A DNA stretch of 64,000 nt from Anas platyrhynchos (lineage: Eukaryota > Chordata > Aves > Anseriformes > Anatidae), in assembly GCF_047663525.1 (NCBI RefSeq), contig NC_092591.1, positions 48,709,501-48,773,500 on the forward strand, given 5' to 3'. This document shows positions 1 through 10,559 of this stretch, piece by piece (position 1 is the stretch's first letter; each line of letters opens with the position of its first letter). The position numbers and the translations under genes were made by a program. A model generated the notes under the pieces. That model was not told the DNA's origin, made no database searches, and saw only the letters and a program-made list of their open reading frames with translations.

Positions 1-317
1 GAAGTGCAGAACTACTTAAAGCCATTCTGGGGAACTGGCTCATGGTCAGCTCAAGTGCAGGAAGCCCTTCTTGCTGAAATTCATCAGCAATCCCCAGTTT
101 CTACTTGAGAGCATCCCATGCTGACACAGCTCAGTCAGTCTTGAGCTACTGGGGGGAACAGCAGCACTTAAACCATGTTAAACTACAGTTAAAATGAACC
201 AAAATGAATTAATTATGGACCTTTGTTCACTGTTATACCTTAAATTAATAAGCAAAGCTGAAATGGTAGAAAGAAGGGGAGCTAGGGTAGAAGAAGTGGG
301 CTGGGGAGACTGTATAC
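1..317 (-). other. LMO2: LMO2 intron between LIM1 and LIM2 exons (partial)
   Basis: This is the donor-side end of the intron after the LIM1 exon. Read on the minus strand, the exon ends CTCAG at 318 and the intron opens GTATAC at 317. Translation past that point leaves the LMO2 sequence and reaches a stop. The exon for LIM domain 2 is not found before base 1, so it must lie to the left of the window. No repeat or other gene is evident here. Confidence 0.9.
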
Positions 318-533
318 CTGAGATAGTCCCTTCTGCAGAGCTTCCTGCCCAGTTTGTAATACAACCGTCTCCCCACTTCTCCGAGCCTGCACCCACACAG
401 GTCGCAGCTGAGGCAGTCTTCGTGCCAGTACTGATCGATGGCCTTCAGGAAATACCGGTCCCCGATGTTCTGCTGGCAGCCACCACATGTCAGCAGTGAG
501 GGGGGGATCTGGAGCACTTCATCCACCGGCTCC
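318..533 (-). CDS. LMO2: LMO2 coding exon, LIM domain 1 (partial gene)
   Basis: LMO2 is a LIM-only adaptor. It holds TAL1/E-protein dimers, LDB1 and GATA factors together on DNA in haematopoietic and endothelial progenitors and does not bind DNA itself. This 216-nt exon starts after a CAG acceptor (exon base 533) and ends at 318 before GTATAC. One base completes E14, 71 codons follow, and two bases of R86 remain. The peptide starts [19 protein letters not shown], which I recognise as vertebrate LMO2. All eight LIM1 zinc ligands are intact: C30, C33, H51, C54 (first finger) and C57, C60, C80, D83 (second finger). LIM2 (about residues 95-150) is outside the window. I see no frameshift or missing ligand. 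The phase matches the upstream exon exactly, because GA plus G restores the E codon at residue 14. Confidence 0.98.
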
Positions 534-2639
534 CTGAGTGAATGAAAGCAGCGTTGGAGAAGGAGAATGTACCCTGCAACCCTCCACGTGAGAAGATGCA
601 GGAGATAAAACAAAACTGAACAAAATGAAAGATTGGTTAAGTTAGAACGGAGTACATCCTCATTTTTTCTCCCAGCAGAGTAAAGATGTATCCCCTTCTG
701 GCATGAGAGGGAGAAGGACTTCACTCTTTTGCTTTAAAAAGAAAGGGACAGCTTAAGATATAAGGAGTTAGCAAGAGTATCCAAGCATCTGCTAACTAGT
801 TTTATACTTGTTTTCAAAGGGTAATGCACAAACACAAAAGTCTCTGTATCACCCATGTGTGTTCATTACTGTAAATACATCTACTATGTTTAGAGGACCA
901 AAAAAATCAAATAATGAAATTTTCACATGATTTAAGATTGAAGATCTTTTCAAAAAGATGCTTGGATTCACTATTTCATAGAAATGCTGGTTATGTCTGT
1001 GTAGACTGACAAATGCCAACAACCACAAAGTCCTAGAAGTTCTTACCATTTTCTTCCTATTTTCAAGTAATTCTGTTCTGCCCACAATACATAGCAAGGC
1101 TTTCTTTGCCATTAAAATGTGTCTGTTTTCAACAAGATTTTTGTAAACATTTGTAAGTAACCTAATCAACACAAATAACCTCTGGATTTCCCTATAACTT
1201 ATGGAAGAACCCTAGCATTACCATAAAGCACCTGTGCATGTACCCCAGAATACATGAGCCTATCTTGTAGACCTGATCCTTCAAGCTTTGACAGTAGTGC
1301 TGCTGGAAGCAAGGGAATTCTACCTCAGCAAGGGCTACAGGACTAGAAAAGATACCTGGGGGATTTTACATGCAGTCAATTTTCCTTTGGGAATTGCAAA
1401 TTTGAGGACTAAGGGATGATATTTCACTGAACAGCATTAAATAAATACAACAGATGTGGCCATTGCCCAGCTGGTTTATGTTTTGCTGCTGTTTTTAATA
1501 AAGCCAGCATGTTAGCTGATGTTACTGCTGTTTTTTCCTTCAGCTAAGGACATGAATCCCCTGAGATGTGTCTACAACAGCATAGCTCAAATGATGTCAA
1601 ACAATTATTGCAGATTTACACATCCCTGATTGAAAAGAAGCACAAATCTTTAGTGTGGTACTAGCACTGACTATTCATGCAAGATTATTTTTTTTTCATT
1701 TTTAAAATGCTCTGAAGTCTGGGTTGGTTCTGGCAACACCTGGGGGATAAAGCGGTAATGTTCTTCAAAACTCCTTTCTTAAGGAATACACTTATTTGCC
1801 TTTTTGTGTAGATCTGCTAAAAAAAAAAAAAATCACCAAAAATTAAAAGGAAGGTGCATGAGCTCATTTCTGCAAGTCTTGCAGTGACCTGGCACTGCCA
1901 CTGAGGGCCTCATCCAGAACCCAGGGAAGTTAATCAAAAGACTAGGGGATCAGTCCTTTAAGCACTTGCTGAGTTTTAAACCTGTGGCTGGCATCAAGGA
2001 AGTCATATGTTTGCACATTTATGCTTTTCTGCTTTGCTGGGTCATGACCAAGGTGCTCAACATGAGTCAGAGCAGAGCCCCAAATCGTTCAGCACACTGC
2101 CCTAACAGAGTCCACCAATGCTTTGCCTCCGTCGCTGGTCTGTCCTCTGTCAGGATGGCGTGGGCAGAGGAGAACCACACTGAGAGACAAGAGCCAGACT
2201 GCTCTGAGTTTCCAACAGGAAAAATTATGTTGCTTCTGCCTCAGGTAGCTTTCTGTAAAGCATATTTCCTGGGTCAGCAGTTTTCTAGGAAAAAATTACT
2301 TTCTTCAGTGTGGAGAAATGATGGGTGGCCAAGAACTTCTGTGCAGTGAAACTGATCCTGCAGCTCTTATTTAGACAAGCTGAGCCCTCAGATATGATCT
2401 GATTATACACTAGTCTGCTTTTCGCTCCTCTGTGTTTAAGCTGCAGTGCCCTGAAAGTGCTGCCGTGACACCCCGCTCCTTCCAGCTCTTCGCTCTGCAA
2501 ATTCCATTAAAATCAGGCCCCACTTTTTCCAAGTTTTTTTCTTTTGAGCCCCATCCTTCCTTTCTTAAGGCATGGGCTCCTCTCCGAAAAGTTCTGCGAG
2601 CCTCTCAGCAGAGCGTGCAAGTATAAGGAAATGCACGCT

Positions 2640-2900
2640 ATTACCCTTTATTGTCCATTATTTGAAACTTCGGACATTGGCCCCCAAATATTTTGTCTTA
2701 TGGGTGCTTGGGAATCATGAGCCAGTTCTCTGAAAGCCCTAAACTCCGGAACAGCCTGGCGGATGTTTACGCAGAGCAGAATTTCTGTTTTCTGCATTAG
2801 CTGTTTGATGTCCATAGACTTCTAAGCCAGCGCCTAATTCACTAGAACACACAGTACGTAAATAAATAAATGCTACTAAAACGGTACGGTTCAGACCCAG
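2640..2900. promoter_or_regulatory. Candidate intronic enhancer with ETS and forkhead motifs
   Basis: A block in the LMO2 intron contains a consensus ETS core CCGGAA (2746-2751) and a forkhead consensus TGTTTAC (2764-2770). An AAATAAATA forkhead-like run lies near 2860, and an ATTGTCC SOX-like site near 2650. It also keeps several CpGs in otherwise CpG-poor DNA. ETS plus FOX is the known code of endothelial and blood-progenitor enhancers, and intronic LMO2 elements exist in mammals. Equating this block with any of them is inference. Confidence 0.35.
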
Positions 2901-3258
2901 GCATCTTATACCTAGGAGCTTAGATTATCATTCTGAAAAGATTGCATAAAATAGGAAAAAATGTAGCATATAAAAAGTGAAAAGCAACATGGCATGAATT
3001 GATTTAATACACCAAACAGTTCCCATGTGTTCACTTGGGGCTTCGAGAGATGGCATTTTTAATATCTCACAGGAAACAAACCACGAATGGCTAAACTTTC
3101 CTAAGAGCAATGTTTTAAGCGTTATCTGAAAACGGAGATTTTATTTTTCTCTCTCTCTCTTATCGTGATTGCCGACGAGCGTAGCTGCGGCTATGGGGAG
3201 GCGCGGTGCTGTGCTGCCCTGCCGAGCCCGGGGCTGGGGGCTGCAGGTGCGGAGGGGC

Positions 3259-3308
3259 TGGCACCCATCCTGGCACCCATCCTGGCACCCATCCTGGCAC
3301 CTTCATCC
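3259..3308. repeat. 12-bp minisatellite (tggcacccatcc)n
   Basis: Three perfect tandem units of tggcacccatcc run from 3259 to 3294. A fourth diverged 14-bp unit follows to about 3308. The period is a multiple of three and contains no stop in several frames, which explains the clutch of repetitive overlapping ORFs here on both strands. They should not be read as genes. Confidence 0.9.
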
Positions 3309-3757
3309 TGGCACCTGCCTGCACAGCACCGCCTGGGGACCCTGCACAGCGCCAGGGTCCGGCCCTGGGTGGGAAACGCGGAGGGCAATTCTCGTCCCCC
3401 GCACCCCGTCCATCACATCTCTCCGCATGCCCTTCGCAGCACAGCCACCCCCAGCGGTTTCTCCGAGCCCTTGAAAGTTGCAAAGTGCCTCGCATGCTGA
3501 AAATGTGGAAGTGGGGCACCCGCACAGCACAGCCCTGACCTTTCGCTCTGATCGGCGGCGGAGAGCCCCCTCCGAGGGGCCGCCGGCTCCAGCCCGGGCG
3601 AGCCCCGCTCCCGCCGCCTCTCGGAGCGGCTCCGGGCTCCTCCGCAGCCGCGGATGCCCCTCACGGCCGCCCGCTCCCCCGCCGCGGCTTCCCCGGGCTC
3701 CGCCGCCCGCTCCGCGCATCCGAGCCCGGCGGGGACCGGCCGAGGGGTGCCCGCGGC

Positions 3758-3785
3758 GGGGGTCCCCGGGGTGGGGGTGGGGGGG
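3758..3785 (+). other. G-quadruplex motif next to the LMO2 start exon
   Basis: Four G-runs of 5, 4, 5 and 7 bases are separated by loops TCCCC, T and T on the plus strand. This meets the usual four-run G4 rule with very short loops. The plus strand is the template for LMO2, so the structure would lie on the transcribed strand about 60 bp inside the first intron. Confidence 0.7.
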
Positions 3786-3844
3786 TCCCCGCGGCATCCC
3801 GGCGGCACGGCAAGGGGAGGTGCGGGAGGGAGGAGGCCACTTAC

Positions 3845-3885
3845 TCGGAAGGATCGAGGCTCTTCCTCTCGATGGCCGATGACAT
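3845..3885 (-). CDS. LMO2: LMO2 start codon and first 13 2/3 codons
   Basis: On the minus strand the ATG is at 3885-3883. The reading is MSSAIERKSLDPS plus GA, then a strong GTAAGT donor at 3844. Joining to the exon at 533 gives ...SLDPSEEPVDEV, the canonical LMO2 N-terminus. The 41-nt length leaves phase 2, matching the acceptor exon. The start context has C at -3, so it is not a strong Kozak site. The reading frame is open upstream as well, as described under the findings, so an N-terminally extended form is formally possible. The start chosen here is the conserved one. Confidence 0.97.
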
Positions 3886-4013
3886 TGGCAGGGATTGCTC
3901 CTTTGTAGTGTGCCGGTGGTGGGCTCTGCCCCCGCAGAGGCTGTCTGCTCTCGACGCCTTCTCGCCAGCCGAGTTCCCCCTCCGCCCCCCAATGACATTC
4001 ACAGGATTTCCTC
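3886..4013 (-). other. LMO2: Putative LMO2 5'UTR part of the start exon
   Basis: Read on the minus strand, a splice acceptor TTTGGTGTTGCAG ends at 4014 and is preceded by a long CT tract. Exon sequence would begin GAGGAAATCC at 4013 and run 128 nt to the ATG. This fits LMO2 transcripts in which upstream non-coding exons splice into the start exon. The stretch contains an upstream ATG at 3998, out of frame with LMO2, and is fully open in the LMO2 frame. Proximal-promoter transcripts could instead read through the acceptor unspliced. The acceptor is inferred from sequence only. Confidence 0.6.
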
Positions 4014-4025
4014 CTGCAACACCAA

Positions 4026-4051
4026 AGAGAGAGAGAGAGAGAGAGAGAGAG
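4026..4051. repeat. (AG)n microsatellite serving as CT tract of an LMO2 acceptor
   Basis: About 12 AG units lie on the plus strand. On the LMO2 strand this is a (CT)n run ending about 12 bases before the AG of the predicted acceptor at 4015-4014, so it forms the polypyrimidine tract. Confidence 0.85.
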
Positions 4052-4199
4052 GAGGAACGGGGGCTGGGGCCGCCGCCCGGGGCCGGGTGTCCGCAGGCCG
4101 GCCCGCAGGCTCTCACCTCCCATCCTCGCCGCGCTCCTCCTGCGCGCCGGGCGGCGGGGCCGGGGGGGGGCTGCGGCCGCGGCCACCGCTGCCTGCCCC

Positions 4200-4240
4200 G
4201 CACCGCTCCGCTCCGCTCCGCTCCGCACCGCCCCGCACCG
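4200..4240. repeat. CCGCT pentanucleotide run
   Basis: About four tandem (ctccg) units are followed by degenerate ccgcaccg copies inside the LMO2 CpG island. This is simple-sequence DNA with no coding meaning. Confidence 0.75.
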
Positions 4241-4339
4241 CGCAGCCCCCGGCAGCTCTCAGCACGCCCCCGGCAGAGGCGCGTGTGCCGCCGAGGTGCG
4301 GCTCGGCATCATTATTACGGCTCCTCTGGCTCGGCCCCG

Positions 4340-4420
4340 GGGCTCCGGTTTCATTTCCTTTTTCCTGATCACGATTCAAATACAATAGAAGGAAATCACA
4401 CTTAAAGAGACAGCTGCCCG
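4340..4420 (-). promoter_or_regulatory. LMO2: Probable LMO2 proximal promoter: clustered ETS cores and an E-box
   Basis: At the outer edge of the CpG island, the minus strand reads CAGGAAAAAGGAAATG, giving two GGAA cores 7 bp apart (plus-strand TTCC at 4355-4358 and 4362-4365). A plus-strand GGAA lies at 4391-4394 and an E-box CAGCTG at 4411-4416. ETS factors (FLI1, ELF1, ETS1) are known to drive the mammalian LMO2 proximal promoter in endothelial cells. This cluster lies 0.45-0.55 kb upstream of the start codon and is the natural counterpart. The exact transcription start is not visible. Confidence 0.55.
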
Positions 4421-4650
4421 TTTCTTAACTGGACTCCCGGGGCTTTGGCAAGGCGAGCAGCAGCAGCGCCGCTCGCTCGGCTGCTTAAAGGGACACCCGG
4501 GGCGCTGCGCTTCCCTATCGCGACATGGTTTCGCAACGCTCCGCCGGCTGCCAGCCCAGGCTCACCCGAAGGGCTGCGAAGAAGCAGCCCCCGCTTCACG
4601 TTTTCGGCTGCTGCCCCCCCTCAGCCTGTCCATCCCTCGCACACGCACAT

Positions 4651-7600
4651 GCCGCACGCACGGGGCTGGGAGATCTGCAGGGGAAAACGCTAGGGGAGAA
4701 CCCAGGTGCCGTCCTTCTTCTACCTAGGGTGCAAACCGGCCAACTAAATGGGGTCTCGCTGCTATCCCATCGCGAGCACCCACGGCTGCCCGCTCCTAGG
4801 CGTCCCCGAGTCCTCGGGCAGCGATATAACCCCGTTAGGTCTCGACGCCGCCTGATGTCAGTGAGCTAAAAAAGCTCCAGAGTACCAGGTATTGATCTGC
4901 AGGGAGTCACAGAGGAGCTAAAGATGGGAAACTCTCGCCTCGGTGTCTCTATTTCCCCTCCCATCCTTCCTCTCCCCCTCCTCTCCATCAGCGCAGCACA
5001 TCCCGGAAAGGAGCGGGTGAGAACTGTTACCGCAACTGGAGCATTTTCCAGCCTCTGTGGCATTAGATACTGGCGACTGCTGGGGGGCAGAAGCCTGGCT
5101 GAGACGAGCTGCTTGCCCTGCTAATTCCTTTAAAAACAGTCAGAAAAGATCTGCAATAACGCTCCGGCAGAAATACTTACTTAGCTTCTGTATTAATTCC
5201 CAGAGCAGAAATATGTTTGATGTCTATTTTTATGACTGCTTTCTATTTTTTTTTTTTTTTTCCGGCTTTTTGGCAGCTAGGGTTATAATATCTGAATTAC
5301 ATTAATGAGCCCGATTCGAAGATTAGTAATGTCAGCAGAAGGACTGTTATTCATTTCAAGGGGCTTTGAACCAAGCTCTCACAACACTTTAGAGCCATCA
5401 CTGGTCATTAGAACACATCTTTCTTATTCTAAAAAAAAAAAATTATCTCTAACGTATTTCAAGTTATTACAGGATGACAGCCACTCTCATAACCGAACAT
5501 TTCTGTTAAAGGAACAGCCTCCTTTGTTAGGTTCCAGACAGGATGATGAATATTTCATTTCTTACATATTTACACTGCCATCAGAAAAGTCAGATATAAA
5601 CCTTTCAGGAAGACAGAAGAATTAAACTATTGCAAGGCACACACACACAAAAAAATTAACTGATAGGAAAATTATTAGGTTGGTTTAAAAAAATCAGAAA
5701 TTGGACTTAAAGGTGGATCAAAACCAAGCATAAGAACTTCAAACATGTTTGAAGAAAGAAAAAAGAAAAAAAGTAATTTCTATGAGCTTGATTTATCCTA
5801 GCTCCATGTTTCAAGGTTTAATAAAGTATAAATCTGAGTCAAAAATTCCCTGATGATTGGGGTATTCATACTCTGAATAGCTCCTGATGGAATAATGTGA
5901 ACAATTCTATAATGCCAGGTAAATTTTCTGGTTTCTGATGATGTAGTTGTGCATACTTTACAGCCATATTGGCATGCCACCTCTCTCCTATTCACTTTTC
6001 CAAAATTTACACAAAATTAACAACTTATGACACCTGTCCTACTATCTATTTAAAAGAGTTTGGCTGGTTCAGCTGCTTTGGTGAGGGACAGAAACATAGG
6101 CATTGGCACATTTCAGATCCAGAACAAACTTCCTAGAAAAGCCAATTGTTTAAGTGTAGTACTTGTGATGGTGCTGGTACCACTGCATGTTCCTCCAGAC
6201 GCCACCTGCCTCCTAGTTTAAAAAGAATTGTAATAATCACTGCCAGGTTATTTCTTGTTTTCTCTCTCCTACAAAAGAGAGATGCTAGGCAAAGTAGTGT
6301 GGGTAGATTTAAGAAAATTGAATAAAAGCAGTCAATCTGCTGGTTCATAGCAAAAAAAATGGGTTGCTCCACCATGTTTAGTGGGACAGTGCTTGAGGTC
6401 AATCTGCTTAAAAAAACAGCAATCAGGAAATGCTGCGTGAGGATTAAAGTTGTCGTGGTGTCTTGAACAAACTGCACAGCAAAGACACCAGGCATCACTT
6501 GGCTCCATACATCAGGAGGGGTAAAAGCCAAAGCGTTGTTTTGCAAGCACCAGTGTGGCAGAAGATAAGCAGAAGCTGCCAAGGGCAGTGTCCTGCCCTA
6601 TGGGTGAGTACCAAACTGCTGTTGGCTTTTGCCCAAATGTAATTTCTGTAAGCACTTTTTCTTCAGCTTTCGGGGTTGGTCTTTACTGAAAGTTCCCACT
6701 GGATTCACAGTAAAAGCCCAGCAAGAAGGTCTTTGGCCTTCTAAGCAGGAGCCGTGTCTTCTAATGCCTTTGGGGATCAAAACTGTATGCTTTCTGGGGA
6801 GACAATTCAATTTTCCTGTATTGGGTTTATACATAACAGATTCTCACTCTGGACAGCGAAACTTGGTATGCCCACCTGAGGAGCCCTGGGTCCTACCAGA
6901 ACAGCTGGCCAGTAATGAAGAGTGGCTTCTTTTTTCTATCTCTGGCAGGTCCCTTAATACCTCTGTGCCTCAGTTTTCCCATCTGTAAATATTTACTTCC
7001 CTCAGCAGAATTGCTTGTTGATTTACTTTTGCCTCCTGCTGAATAATGTTCACAAAGACAAAGTGTTATTCAGTGCTAGAATATGTGGTGCCTACATTTC
7101 CTGCACGGGGACAAAAAGACTAGTACTATTTTTAGTGAAGGCTTTTCTTTCCATTGTCCCTTTCTCTGTGAGGCCGTATTTTCCAGTGGTGTATTTTTTT
7201 TTTTTTTTAGTGCAGCTTTTTGTGTTCACTGATGGATTAAAGATCATGAGGGATGACTCTTGGTTTCAATTAACTTTTATTCATATAGATGCTACTATAG
7301 ACTAATTCTTGGAGCACAGCCGAGATCAAAACAAGTGTTATTATTCATGTTTGACATTCAGTGCTTGGCATAAATTGGCTGGACTTTTCTCTATATTTCT
7401 CTGTAAGAACATTTAATGTAAAACTGCATGGTTTCTATGAGAGATGTCATCTAAAGAAATAGCTGAATGTGTCTGTTTCTGAAGAAACATCCCCTCTTGG
7501 ACTGAATATTTTCATCTTTATTTTGGAACTCTGCTCATTTGGGAGAGCATCAGGACCACTCAGTCTCAGGTTGCTCCTACTTTTATTTCTTCAGTATATC

Positions 7601-10550
7601 CTAGCGTTATTCCCCCTAGAGCTTATGGATAATATTGAACAATTTCAGGTCTCCTTCATTTAGAGAAGCCTGTGTATAGAGAGATTAACTTTGCTGCCCT
7701 CAATAGTCTGTAACAGTGGTTGCCTAAAACGTACTTTATGAAGATTTAAGTCTCTGCATGGATACAAAAATTAGATCTCAGTGACTGTGGCCTAGATTTT
7801 CTGCTAGCAGTTTCTATGGGATGGGAAAGTCAAGACCATGGCTGAAGTTGAAGGATTAATATGAAAGGTAGCAGAGAAAAGGAATATGGATTTCTGTAAT
7901 TTGGGATATGATCTGCCACTGACCCACACCGTATGGTGTTAGAAAAATCACTGCTGTATTTGAGGGGTCACCTATTTGCCAAATAACAGAATCCTCCTTC
8001 CCACCACATGGTGAACTGAATCTTTGATGTGCCAGGTCTTTGGGTGACACTCCACTCTAAAGAAACAGATTGTTGCTGCTTTTTTTTTTTTTTTTTTTTT
8101 TGACATGACTTTGACATTGCAGAACAAGGCTTGGGAGCAATTCCATTTGTCTGTTTCTGGTCTCTCTGAAGAATATAAAATGCTTCAGTAGAAATCAGTT
8201 TCTGCTGACAACGTTTGACTACATCACTGGAGAATCAGTGCCATATCAATAGTGTGACATCGCCACTGTGTACTATCACAGGCATGAAAGACACCACATA
8301 ATTCAAAGATTTTTTGTTTTCTTTTTCACAGACCAGGATTCTCTTTTTCAGACAAAAATTTCTGTTATACATGATGTCACAACAAATGCTAGGTTTTTTG
8401 TTTGTTTGGTTGGTTGGTTGGTTGTTTTTTGTTTTCCATGTCGAAGACTGCACAGCACTCTTCCAGCTACTGCATTTTCTCACTTTCTTGGGAATGGAAG
8501 TGGTGATAGCAGGGATAAGTTCTCCTTGAGTGATGACCACAGTCACAAATGTTAGTCTTTGGAAGCTCTTGGTAAAGTGTGATTCAGAGGATCTAAAGAC
8601 TCCTGGCTAAGGACACACTTCTCTTTCCGGGGGTTAACCTTCCCTTTGAAAACAAACCAGAACAATAAAAACCACACTGAGGGTAAGGTTTGCCCTAGGA
8701 TTGTGGGGTCCAGACTTTCCAGATAAGAAGTCTGGTGCGTAAAGAAGTTTGAGCCATAATAAGTTTTTGTTTTGCTGTGCCTTCTTTTCTTCTACAAGCA
8801 ACAAAGATGAAAAAAACAACCTGTGTTTATAGCTGAGAGAAATCTTTGACTGTGGGTCACACCACAGGTGATGAAAGGTAACTTAGAGGCAGTCAGATGA
8901 AGGAATGTTTCACTGCTGAAATGTGAAAGGTTCCCCCTCCCCATTTCCTTGCTCTTCTTTTATTGATTTCTCTTGCTCCCATCAAGCCCTCGCTGCCTGG
9001 CACACCAGCCAGATCCAATTACCGTGTCATTTTTATTTTTTTTTTCCATAAGGCTACTGCTCTACAGTACAGTTCTTTCAAGTAATTTGCACCTTTTCAG
9101 TCTTTTCTGTGGTTAAGTACTCTCCCCTGTGCTTATGCATGTGAGTCATCCCAGTAGGGCATTACAGATAGCTTTTATTTCAGTATTAAACATCTCATCC
9201 AAAGCCCATCTGTGTCAGAGAAAAGACACATATTAACCTGCACGGGCTTTGAGTCTGACCCACAAATACTTTTCCTTCAGAAAATAACCAGTGACTGGCA
9301 AAGAAACACCCTCAGAGAAATTTCAGAGGGAGTCAAAGACCAACCAGAAACTGGAGCTCAGGCTCCCCTGTTTACATATATATATATGCACATATATGTA
9401 TATACATATTTATATGTTTATGCATCTTTATATATATTTGTATATGTATATGTGCAATGTGTATATAATTATATATTTGTGTATGCATGCATGTAGTTGT
9501 AAACACACAGAGACACATACAGACTTGTAAGTTACACGGTTTCATATTTTGCAGCTTTCCAAGCTGTTTCCCAAACAAAAGGTAGCTTTCCAAGATTACC
9601 ACTGGTCTAGCTGACGCACTAATTCCTGTTATCCGAGAGTCACCAGGTAGATGCAGTAACACGGCATCAGCTGGCAATACACCAGGAAGTCTCACATCAT
9701 TGCAGGAATACACCAGTCTTGCTGTTCCCCCATGTAACGCTGTTATTTCTGCATTCTGTCATTTCTGGGGCTTCAAGGTGTGATAGAACAATCGTCCCAA
9801 TCTAAATGCAATAGCAGGTAGTTCTAATGAGTAAGCCTGCCATCCCCTAGTTCACATGGCCATCCTGGTGTCACCAAGGAGGCAGTGTGGTCTTCTGGGC
9901 AGCAGGCAGCAGAGACGAGAAATGAATCTTGCTGCCTGCTCTGCCATGGAGTACAGACTTTGTGCCTCAGCTTCTCTGTCTGTAACATGGGAACAGAGTA
10001 GCTCAGGAGCAGGGGGATGCCTGGCATCTGCTGTTCCAGGTTCGTAGCTTTCACCTCTTTTTTTCCTGGAGGTGTCCTTTTCCAGCCTCAGAACTTCAGC
10101 CAGGCAAGTAGCTGCGTTTGTCTGACATTTCTGGATGTCTCACTGATGGTGAGACCTACTGCTGCATTGCTCGGCCATGAACACGTGTAGCACATGGCTA
10201 GCCCCAAAATACATGGCCCAGGAACTGCATCACGTTCTTACACTTTGTGTGCAAGTACCGTGGACCTTTGGAAAGAGAAGAAAAGAAAAAAAGCCCAGAA
10301 GAAAACTGCTCAATTCATTCTTGTTACACCAGCTCAGATAAAAATTGCACCGTAGAGGTTCATCTAATTTCAGAAGCTGGATATCAGCTTCACATCTCAT
10401 CATGCACTTTTTCATGTTCCGTATAGAAATTCGTCTTGCATGCTTGATACTGTGAGCCTGGCCAAGCTTTACCCATGGACCAGTGTGCTGGAACACTTTA
10501 TATTCACGAACTCACCCTACTTCACTGGGCCATCTTCAGAAGATCTTCCA
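4651..10550. other. Intergenic DNA upstream of LMO2: no gene seen
   Basis: This is AT-rich unique sequence with no recognisable protein. It contains a short T run near 5250, a T22 run (8080-8101), a T/G-rich TTGG tract (about 8393-8437) and the TA-rich tract listed separately. Distal LMO2 non-coding exons may lie here, but I cannot place them without transcript data. The small ORFs have no family resemblance. Confidence 0.7.
9374..9495. repeat. TA/TG-rich microsatellite block
   Basis: About 120 bp consist of degenerate TATA, TATG and TACA steps. The overlapping Tyr/Ile/Met-rich ORFs on both strands here are produced by this low-complexity tract. Confidence 0.85.
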
Positions 10551-10559
10551 ACACTCAGC

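Larger units (their letters stand above)
534..3844 (-). other. LMO2: LMO2 intron between start exon and LIM1 exon
   Basis: This 3.3-kb intron has a GTAAGT donor (3844-3839) and a CACTCAG acceptor (536-534). Most of it is AT-rich unique sequence with short A or T runs, for example near 1690 and 1819. I see no additional exon of the known protein. Two stretches stand out and are listed separately: a motif-rich block around 2.64-2.90 kb and a 12-bp minisatellite at 3.26-3.31 kb. From about 3.53 kb the intron enters the promoter CpG island. The ORFs that can be drawn here have no family resemblance and reflect GC-rich or repeat sequence. Confidence 0.9.
3530..4650. promoter_or_regulatory. LMO2: CpG island over the LMO2 proximal start region
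   Basis: This is a sharp GC- and CpG-rich block in an AT-rich neighbourhood, spanning the LMO2 start exon and the sequence just upstream. It contains a G-quadruplex motif, a CCGCT pentanucleotide run and the (CT)n tract described separately. Long ORFs on both strands here, including ones over 200 codons, come from low stop density in GC-rich DNA. The position fits the proximal LMO2 promoter. Confidence 0.85.

Noticed and set aside
3303..4228. Long minus-strand ORFs of 231 and 271 codons near LMO2
   Set aside because: They read the CpG island and intron across the LMO2 splice donor in frames other than LMO2. The composition is low-complexity P/A/G/R with no domain.
9212..9713. Tyr/Ile-rich ORFs of 79-113 codons
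   Set aside because: They are products of the TA/TG-rich microsatellite at 9374-9495.
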